DNA from: an uncultured Gemmatimonadota bacterium
GTDB taxonomy: Bacteria; Gemmatimonadota; Gemmatimonadetes; Gemmatimonadales; Gemmatimonadaceae
Assembly: GCA_946479015.1 (NCBI GenBank)
Contig: CAMLEQ010000268.1
Coordinates: 1-5,641 of the forward strand
Length of the DNA stretch: 5,641 nucleotides
Direction: 5' to 3'
Of the stretch, positions 1 to 4,826 are shown one piece after another. Position 1 is the stretch's first letter, and each line of letters starts with the position of its first letter. The notes under the pieces were generated by a model that worked only from the letters and a program-made list of their open reading frames with translations, did no database searches and was not told where the DNA came from. The position numbers and the translations under genes were made by a program.

Positions 1-1
1 G

Positions 2-988
2 AAGGGAGAGGGGATCGTGCAGCTCATGGCGATGATCGCGCTGAAGCGGAGCGGCATTCCCCTCGATCGCGACATCGTGTTCATCGCCAACGCCGACGAG
101 GAGCTCGGCTCCACCGGCGCGGCGATGTTCGTGCAGCGCCACGCGGATCTGCTGAAGGACGTGGAGTTCCTGCTCACCGAAGGGGGCGACAATCCCGTGC
201 GCGACGGGAAGCTCGAGTACTTCGGCGTGGGGGTGGCGGAGAAGCGGACGTTCTGGCAGCGCGTCTCCGTGAAGGGGGTGCCATCGCACGGCTCGCGCCC
301 CACCAAGGAGAATCCCGTGCCGCGCCTGGTCGCGGCGCTCGACAAGATCGCCCGGTACGAGACGCCGCTGCACGTGACGCCCGGCGTCGCCAAGTACTTC
401 CGCGACATCTCGCGCGAGTATCGGGGGGAGCAGCGCGCGTGGCTCGCGAACGCCGCCACGGCGATCCACGACCCGCGCGCCCGCGCGTGGCTCACGAGCA
501 ACGTGTACTGGAACGCGATCCTGCGGAACACGATCTCGCTCACGGTGCTGAGCGCGTCGAACAAGACGAACGTGATCCCCCCCGAGGCGTCGGCGGAGCT
601 CGACGTCCGCCTCCTCCCCGACGCCGACCCGAAGCAGTTCCTCGAGACGCTCGAGCGGGTGGTGGGCGACACCGCCGTGCACTTCACGCCGCTGCTGGAG
701 CCGAAGACGGCGCTCGAGAACCCGATCGACACGGATCTCTTCCACGCGATCGAGCGCGCCTCGCGCGAGCGCCATCCGGACGCGCTGGTGACGACCCCGA
801 TGCTCACCGGCGCCACCGACCGCCCGATCTACCGCTCGCTCGGGATCATCACGTACGGCTTCGATCCGTTCATGGTGGAGTCGTCGGATTCCCAGCGCGG
901 CGTCCACGGCAACGACGAGCGCGTGAGCGTGGAGAACGTGAAGTTCGGGGTGCGGTATCTGTACGACATCCTGCGGTACGCGCAGTGA
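2..988 (+). CDS. M20-family metallopeptidase, C-terminal part (5' end outside window)
   Basis: This is a zinc-dependent hydrolase of the M20/M25/M40 peptidase family, which cleaves peptide or N-acyl amino acid bonds. The frame is open from base 2 (K-G-E-G-I), matching the residues that normally follow the bridging metal-binding Asp, so the N-terminal metal-binding His and Asp are cut off by the window edge. The GTG at 17 is an internal Val codon, not a start. Counting that Val as residue 1, ADEELGS (E28, E29) carries the catalytic Glu and a metal-ligand Glu. TEGG (E55) is the probable further acidic ligand, GVPSHGSRP (H91) belongs to the dimerisation/lid domain, and HGNDER near the C-terminus (H297) supplies the last metal His. 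The gene ends at TGA 986-988 and is convergent with the operon to its right, so it is not part of that unit. Its exact substrate cannot be read from the sequence; carboxypeptidase, dipeptidase and aminoacylase remain possible. Confidence 0.9.
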   Translation, partial: KGEGIVQLMAMIALKRSGIPLDRDIVFIANADEELGSTGAAMFVQRHADLLKDVEFLLTEGGDNPVRDGKLEYFGVGVAEKRTFWQRVSVKGVPSHGSRPTKENPVPRLVAALDKIARYETPLHVTPGVAKYFRDISREYRGEQRAWLANAATAIHDPRARAWLTSNVYWNAILRNTISLTVLSASNKTNVIPPEASAELDVRLLPDADPKQFLETLERVVGDTAVHFTPLLEPKTALENPIDTDLFHAIERASRERHPDALVTTPMLTGATDRPIYRSLGIITYGFDPFMVESSDSQRGVHGNDERVSVENVKFGVRYLYDILRYAQ

Positions 989-992
989 GGCG

Positions 993-1013
993 CGGGGCGC
1001 GGGACGCGGGAAG
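993..1013 (+). repeat. Degenerate CGGGAAG heptamer array (about 3 units)
   Basis: Three consecutive 7-mers, CGGGGCG, CGGGACG and CGGGAAG, start 5 bp after the peptidase stop codon. A separate CGGGAAG copy sits at 1037-1043. They read on the plus strand, opposite in orientation to the perfect array at 1112-1139, so copies on the two sides are complementary and could pair. Confidence 0.6.
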
Positions 1014-1057
1014 CGGCGGCGCTGCGCGCCCGCCTGCGGGAAGCGTGCGTACGGATT

Positions 1058-1095
1058 GCGACGGGGGCCGCGGCATCTGCCGCGGCCCCCGTCGC
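1058..1095. terminator. Perfect 18-bp inverted repeat, probable shared terminator hairpin
   Basis: The left arm 1058-1075 is the exact reverse complement of the right arm 1078-1095. The centre is two bases, so the real loop is at least four. The core is GC-rich (CGGGGGCCGCGG against its complement). It lies 10 bp after the fused oxidoreductase stop and about 70 bp after the peptidase stop, between convergent genes, so a bidirectional terminator or transcript-end stabiliser is the natural reading. Neither side has a T-tract, so it is not a classic intrinsic terminator, and Rho or another mechanism may be involved. Confidence 0.65.
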
Positions 1096-1104
1096 GTTCC
1101 ATGT

Positions 1105-2703
1105 TCAATCGCTTCCCGCTTCCCGCTTCCCGCTTCCCGCGATCACCCCCACCGCCGCCGGCACCACCGGCTCTCTCGGGTCGTTCGGCGCCCACCCCCA
1201 CAGCGCGTCGCACGCGGCACCGCAGACCGCGCCCTGGCAGGGGCCCATGGAGAGGCGCGTGTAGAGCTTGGCCTGGCGGGCGCTCCACTCCGGCAGGAGC
1301 GCGCCGCGCGCCACGTCCTCGCAGCGGCACACGACGGTGGCGTCGTCCGCGAGCGCGCGCACCTCGGTGCGCGGGTCGAACGCCTCGGCCAGCAGCTCGG
1401 CGAAGCGCCGCCATTCGCGGCGGGCGCGCTGGAGCGACGCGGCGCTCGCGCCCCGCTCGTCGCCGGCGGCCGCGAGGCCGGCGATCTCTCCCTGCACCAG
1501 CGCCGCGTCCTCCCCCGCCACGCCGGTGGGCTCGCCGGCGCACAGCACGCCGGGCACGCTCGTGCGCTGGAGCGCATCCACCACCACGCGTCCGCCCGCC
1601 GTGTCGCAGCCGAGGAGACACGCCAGCTCGATGCTCGGCACGAGCGCCCAACCGCAGGCGAGGAAGTCGCAGGCGAGCTCGCGCGTGCGCCGGCCGTCGG
1701 TGAGCGTCACACGCTCCACGCGCTCCGCGCCGTCGGCGCGCACCACCCAGGTGCCCGCGCGGTACGGCGTGGCCGCGAGCGACGCGCGCCAGCGCGCCGC
1801 CTGCGCCAGCTTGGCCGGATGCGCCCACAGCGCGGACGTGAAGCGCGCCACGCGCGCCGCCGGCGCCTGCTCGGCCATCGCGAGCACGCGGGCGCCGGCA
1901 TGCCGCAGCGCTGCGGCCGCGGGAAGGAGGAGCGGGCCACTCCCCGCCACCACCACCCGCCGGCCACGCGCGCGCATCCCTCCCTTCACGAGCGCCTGCG
2001 CCCCGCCGGCGCCGATCACGCCGGGGAGCGTCCACCCCGGAAAGGGGAGGAAGAGCTCGCGCGCCCCGGTGGCCAGCACCATCGAGCGCGCCCGCACGCG
2101 GAGCGCGCGCCCTTCCACGTCGGCGAGCAGCCCTCGCTCCGGCGTCCCTCCCACCACCGCCGCCCGCGCGAGCCACCGCGCTCCGGACCGCTCGCACCGC
2201 TCGATCCACCGGCGCGCACGCGCGGGGAGCGACGCGCGGTCGCGATGCCGCCAGATCTGCCCGCCGGGATGCTCCCACTGATCCAGCACCAGCACGCGCG
2301 CGCCGCGCTCCGCCGCCCTCGTCGCCGCCGCGATCCCCGCCGGCCCGCCCCCCACCACGACCACGTCCCATTCCTGCTCGATCTCCTCGCCCTCCCGACT
2401 CCCGACTCCCGATTCCCGAGTCGCGATTCCCGATTCCCGATTCCCGATTCCCGGCCTCTCCGTCTCCACGATCATTCCCGCCTCACACCGCACCATGCAC
2501 GACCGGCGATGCGGCACTCCGTCGATCGTCACGCGGCACTCGAAGCACGTCCCCATCCCGCACAGCGGCGCGCGCGGCTCGCCGCGCACCGACGCACGGA
2601 AGCGCGTGATCCCCGCCTCCAGCAGCGCACCGGCGAGCACCGTCCCCTCGCGCACGACGATGGGGCGCCCATCCACCGTGATCTCCACCCGGCGCTCCGT
2701 CAT
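1105..2703 (-). CDS. Fused [2Fe-2S]-FAD-[2Fe-2S] oxidoreductase, probable D-hydroxyproline dehydrogenase subunit (LhpF+LhpE type)
   Basis: A 532-residue protein predicted to carry electrons for D-hydroxyproline oxidation together with the DAO-family subunit encoded just upstream. Residues 1-83 are a ferredoxin-like domain of the HcnA/LhpF type, with cluster cysteines C48, C53, C56 and C69 (CGMGTCFEC, then RRSC). Residues 84-104 are a repeat-encoded linker. Residues 112-450 form an HcnB/LhpE/OoxA-like FAD domain, with VVGGGPAG at 116-123, HPGGQIW, a second dinucleotide motif AGSGPLLLP at 253-261, and a late CAGEPTG motif. Residues 459-494 are a BFD-like [2Fe-2S] domain (C459, C461, C489, C494). 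The ATG at 2703 overlaps the previous stop (ATGA) and has GGAGG four bases upstream. Most relatives encode the first domain separately, so the fusion is notable. The tail SGKREAGS comes from a second repeat array. Octopine/opine oxidase or HCN synthase-like roles are alternatives, made less likely by the neighbours. Confidence 0.88.
   Translation of the reverse strand: MTERRVEITVDGRPIVVREGTVLAGALLEAGITRFRASVRGEPRAPLCGMGTCFECRVTIDGVPHRRSCMVRCEAGMIVETERPGIGNRESGIATRESGVGSREGEEIEQEWDVVVVGGGPAGIAAATRAAERGARVLVLDQWEHPGGQIWRHRDRASLPARARRWIERCERSGARWLARAAVVGGTPERGLLADVEGRALRVRARSMVLATGARELFLPFPGWTLPGVIGAGGAQALVKGGMRARGRRVVVAGSGPLLLPAAAALRHAGARVLAMAEQAPAARVARFTSALWAHPAKLAQAARWRASLAATPYRAGTWVVRADGAERVERVTLTDGRRTRELACDFLACGWALVPSIELACLLGCDTAGGRVVVDALQRTSVPGVLCAGEPTGVAGEDAALVQGEIAGLAAAGDERGASAASLQRARREWRRFAELLAEAFDPRTEVRALADDATVVCRCEDVARGALLPEWSARQAKLYTRLSMGPCQGAVCGAACDALWGWAPNDPREPVVPAAVGVIAGSGKREAGSD
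1112..1139 (-). repeat. Perfect tandem array of four CGGGAAG heptamers encoding the C-terminal tail
   Basis: Four identical 7-bp units (CTTCCCG on the plus strand) lie inside the last codons of the fused oxidoreductase and encode the residues around SGKREAG, just before the TGA at 1107-1105. The unit differs by one base from the CGGGAAT units at 2391-2453, so the two arrays look like one repeat family. Confidence 0.9.
2391..2453 (-). repeat. Tandem array of nine CGGGAAT-type heptamers encoding an interdomain linker
   Basis: On the minus strand there are four CGGGAAT units, then CGCGACT, CGGGAAT, two CGGGAGT and CGGGAGG. Nine units make 63 bp, exactly 21 codons, so the frame is kept. Because 7 bp is not a multiple of three, the peptide repeats every three units: GIGNRES, GIATRES, GVGSREG. 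The array lies precisely between the ferredoxin-like domain and the FAD domain. The four identical units at the 5' end suggest recent expansion or homogenisation; the 3' units are more diverged. Confidence 0.93.
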
Positions 2704-3872
2704 CGCGCCTCCGCCCCCGCGGCGGCGAGCACGCGCCCTGGGTGGAAGGGGGTCGCATCGATCGGCGGCGTCCGGCCGACGATCCCCGCCGCGATCAGCT
2801 CCGCGGTCCCGGTGGCGGTGGTGATCCCGAGCCCCTCGTGCCCGGCCGCGATCCACAGCCGCTCCACCGGCTCCCACCGTCCGATGAGCGGGAGCTTGTC
2901 CGGCGTCGCCGGACGGAAGCCCGTCCACGCGCGGATCGCGGTGCACCCGGCAAGCGCGGGGAGCAGCTCCACCGCGCGCCGCACCATCGCCGAGAGCACC
3001 GCCTCGTTCACGCGCGGATCGCGCCCCACCAGCTCGCGCGAGGAGCCGATGAGCAATTGCCCAGTGGCGCGCGGCTGCACGTTGAACGCCACCGACTCCT
3101 CCGACATCTCGTGCGCGCTGCGCAGGTAGCCGAGCTCCACGAGCTGGCTGCGCGCGATCCCCGGGTAGCGGTCGGTGATCAGCAGGTGTCCCTTGCGCGG
3201 GATGATCGGGAGCCCCGGCGTGAGCATCGGCGCGTCCACCCCCGCCGCGTTCACCACCACGCCGCAGTGCACCGTCTCCGTCGCACCCCCCGCGCTCCCC
3301 GCGCCCCTCGCGCCGCGCACCCGCACCCATCCGGGGCCGATCTCCTCCACCGCGCAGTGGTCGCGCCGCTGCGCGCCGAGCGACACCGCCAGCGACGCGA
3401 GCCACCGCGCGGCCGCCGGCGGGTAGAGCACCGCGTCGTCAGGCACGTACAGCGCGCCGGCGAGCCCGCGCCGCAGGTACGGCTCCATGCGCGCCAGCTC
3501 CACGTCGTCCACGAGCGACGTGGGCACGCCGTGCGCCGCGTACACCTCCCCCTTCGCCGCCGCCGCGGCCAGCTCCGCCTCGCCGTCGGCGAGCCAGAGC
3601 GTGCCGCGCACCTCCAGCTCGCAGTCGGCGGGCATCTCATCGGCCATCTCGTCCCACAGCGTCCGCGATCGCGCGGTGAGCGCGAGCTGCGGCGGCGAGT
3701 CGTCCATGACCACGATGTGCCCCATCGCCGCGGAGGTGCTCCCACTCCCGGGAAAGCCGGCGTCGAGCAGCAGCACGCGCAGCCGCTCGCGCGAGAGCGC
3801 GAGCGCGCACGCGGCGCCGACCACGCCCGCGCCAACGATCACCACGTCCGGACGCCGCTCGTGCACGCTCAC
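2700..3872 (-). CDS. lhpB: DAO-family FAD-dependent dehydrogenase, probable D-hydroxyproline dehydrogenase catalytic subunit
   Basis: A 390-residue FAD amine dehydrogenase of the DadA/sarcosine oxidase-like family, predicted to oxidise cis-4-hydroxy-D-proline to 1-pyrroline-4-hydroxy-2-carboxylate. The N-terminal Rossmann motif VIVGAGVVG (G14, G16, G19) is followed by acidic D37 at the end of the second strand. GHIVVMDDSPPQ follows the flavin fold. Near the C-terminus are RAWTGFRPATPDKLPLIG and AAGHEGLGITTATGTA, typical FAD-contact regions. GTG at 3872 is chosen because it overlaps the epimerase stop (GTGA). A second in-frame GTG at 3866 has AGGGG five bases upstream and could be the true start, two codons shorter. 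The stop overlaps the next ATG. Residues 186-197 are a low-complexity RGA/GSA/GGA insert. The neighbouring epimerase and lyase favour hydroxyproline; D-proline or another D-amino acid cannot be excluded from sequence. Confidence 0.87.
   Translation of the reverse strand: MSVHERRPDVVIVGAGVVGAACALALSRERLRVLLLDAGFPGSGSTSAAMGHIVVMDDSPPQLALTARSRTLWDEMADEMPADCELEVRGTLWLADGEAELAAAAAKGEVYAAHGVPTSLVDDVELARMEPYLRRGLAGALYVPDDAVLYPPAAARWLASLAVSLGAQRRDHCAVEEIGPGWVRVRGARGAGSAGGATETVHCGVVVNAAGVDAPMLTPGLPIIPRKGHLLITDRYPGIARSQLVELGYLRSAHEMSEESVAFNVQPRATGQLLIGSSRELVGRDPRVNEAVLSAMVRRAVELLPALAGCTAIRAWTGFRPATPDKLPLIGRWEPVERLWIAAGHEGLGITTATGTAELIAAGIVGRTPPIDATPFHPGRVLAAAGAEAR
2708..2712 (-). promoter_or_regulatory. 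Shine-Dalgarno GGAGG for the fused oxidoreductase
   Basis: GGAGG lies four bases before the ATG at 2703, inside the last codons of the upstream dehydrogenase (gcg gag gcg cga tga). With the ATGA overlap it fixes the start of the downstream gene and suggests coupled translation. Confidence 0.75.
3282..3317 (-). repeat. Four 9-bp imperfect repeats encoding (RGA)2-GSA-GGA
   Basis: Within the DAO-family gene, four consecutive 9-bp units (cgcggcgcg, aggggcgcg, gggagcgcg, gggggtgcg) encode RGA-RGA-GSA-GGA at residues 186-197. This is probably a surface-loop insert grown by local duplication. It is a different period from the 7-bp arrays and preserves frame by itself. Confidence 0.6.
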
Positions 3873-4825
3873 CCCTGGATGCCGAACCGGAACGGGTCGC
3901 GCGGGTCGAACAGCAGCGTGGCGCGCGACGTGATGTACGCCTTCCCCTGGATGTACGGGATGATCTTCTCCCCGCGACGCTCCACCCACCCGGTGAACAC
4001 GCTCCCGGTGATGCTCTCCTGCCGCCAGCGCTCCCCCGCCGGGAGCGCGCCGCGCGCGTGGAGCGCCGCCATCTTCGCCGACGTGCCGGTGCCGCACGGG
4101 GAGCGGTCGTATGCCGCGCCGGGGCAGAGCACGAAGTTGCGGCTGTTCGCGTCCGCGCGCGCGGGCGCGCCGAACAACTCCACGTGATCCACCGGCGCGC
4201 CGTCCGCGCCGGTGATCCCCGCGCGCGCCAGCGCATCGCGCATCGCGGTGGTGATGCGCAGCAGCTCGCTCGCGTCGGCGAGCAGGAGCGGGCGCTCGCG
4301 CCACTCGGTGAGAAAGAACCAGTTCCCGCCGTACGCCACGTCGCCGCGCACGCGGCCGAGCCCCGGCACCTCCACCTCCACGTGCTCGCGGTACAGGTAC
4401 GCCGGCACGTTCTCCACCGTCACCGTGCCGTCGGGGGAGAGCTCCGCGCCCACGGTCCCGGCGGGGGTGTCGATGCGCACCGCGCCCGCGCCGATGCGGC
4501 CGAGGTACTGGAGGGTGCGCACCACGCCGATCAACCCGTGGCCGCACATCCCGAGGTAGCCGACGTCGTTGAAGAAGATCACGCCGGCGGCGGCGCCGGG
4601 GGTCACCGGGTCGGTGAGCAGCGCGCCGACGATCGCGTCGTGCCCGCGCGGCTCGCGCACCACGCCCGCGCGCAGCGCGTCCCACCGCCGGCGGAGCGTC
4701 TCGCGCCGCTCCGCCATCGTCTCCCCCTCGGGCTGGGGCCACCCGGCCACCACCACCCGCGTGGGCTCCCCCTCGGTGTGGGAGTCCACCACCTCCACCG
4801 GCGGCAGGTCGCGCGACGCGTCCAC
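3869..4825 (-). CDS. lhpA: 4-hydroxyproline 2-epimerase (proline racemase family)
   Basis: A 318-residue cytosolic, cofactor-independent epimerase predicted to convert trans-4-hydroxy-L-proline to cis-4-hydroxy-D-proline. The proline racemase family signature is complete. VVDSHTEGEPTR lies near the N-terminus, MCGHG contains the first catalytic cysteine (C94), and DRSPCGTGTSA contains the second (C244). A Cys/Cys pair indicates racemase or epimerase chemistry. The related trans-3-hydroxy-L-proline dehydratases usually have Thr at the second site. The GTG start at 4825 is preferred over longer upstream options because GGAGG lies six bases before it and it falls one base after the lyase stop; the length then fits the family. 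The stop overlaps the next gene's start. Proline racemase itself is the main alternative; the following D-hydroxyproline dehydrogenase-like genes and the DapA-fold lyase favour hydroxyproline. Confidence 0.92.
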   Translation of the reverse strand: MDASRDLPPVEVVDSHTEGEPTRVVVAGWPQPEGETMAERRETLRRRWDALRAGVVREPRGHDAIVGALLTDPVTPGAAAGVIFFNDVGYLGMCGHGLIGVVRTLQYLGRIGAGAVRIDTPAGTVGAELSPDGTVTVENVPAYLYREHVEVEVPGLGRVRGDVAYGGNWFFLTEWRERPLLLADASELLRITTAMRDALARAGITGADGAPVDHVELFGAPARADANSRNFVLCPGAAYDRSPCGTGTSAKMAALHARGALPAGERWRQESITGSVFTGWVERRGEKIIPYIQGKAYITSRATLLFDPRDPFRFGIQG

Positions 4826-4826
4826 G

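Larger units (their letters stand above)
989..1104. other. Intergenic gap between convergent genes
   Basis: This 116-bp non-coding stretch lies between the stop codons of the peptidase (988) and the fused oxidoreductase (1105). It holds degenerate CGGGAAN heptamers next to the peptidase stop, one isolated CGGGAAG copy at 1037-1043, and a long perfect inverted repeat at 1058-1095. No promoter or credible small gene was seen. The only roles suggested are 3'-end formation or protection for both transcripts. Confidence 0.75.

Noticed and set aside
2..988. Peptidase as a dedicated hydroxyproline-peptide hydrolase of the same pathway
   Set aside because: It is on the opposite strand and convergent, with no shared regulation visible, and nothing in its motifs indicates imidopeptide specificity.
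2391..2453. Possible CRISPR-like array
   Set aside because: The units are 7 bp, contiguous and without spacers. This is a simple tandem repeat inside a coding sequence.
439..3129. Very long plus-strand open frame (about 896 codons)
   Set aside because: It runs through the peptidase frame and then antisense to the operon. Its product is Arg/Ala/His/Pro-rich with no recognisable domain, as expected for a shadow frame in very GC-rich DNA.
1105..3872. Hydrogen cyanide synthase (HcnABC-like set)
   Set aside because: The domain set is similar, but the adjacent epimerase and DapA-fold lyase give a coherent hydroxyproline pathway, and no cyanide-related context is seen.
2742..4187. Plus-strand open frame of 481 codons
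   Set aside because: It is antisense to two clearly recognised enzymes, has low-complexity His/Arg/Ala composition, and has no ribosome-binding or domain support.
3869..4825. trans-3-hydroxy-L-proline dehydratase
   Set aside because: Both catalytic positions are Cys (C94 and C244), whereas the dehydratases usually carry Thr at the second site.
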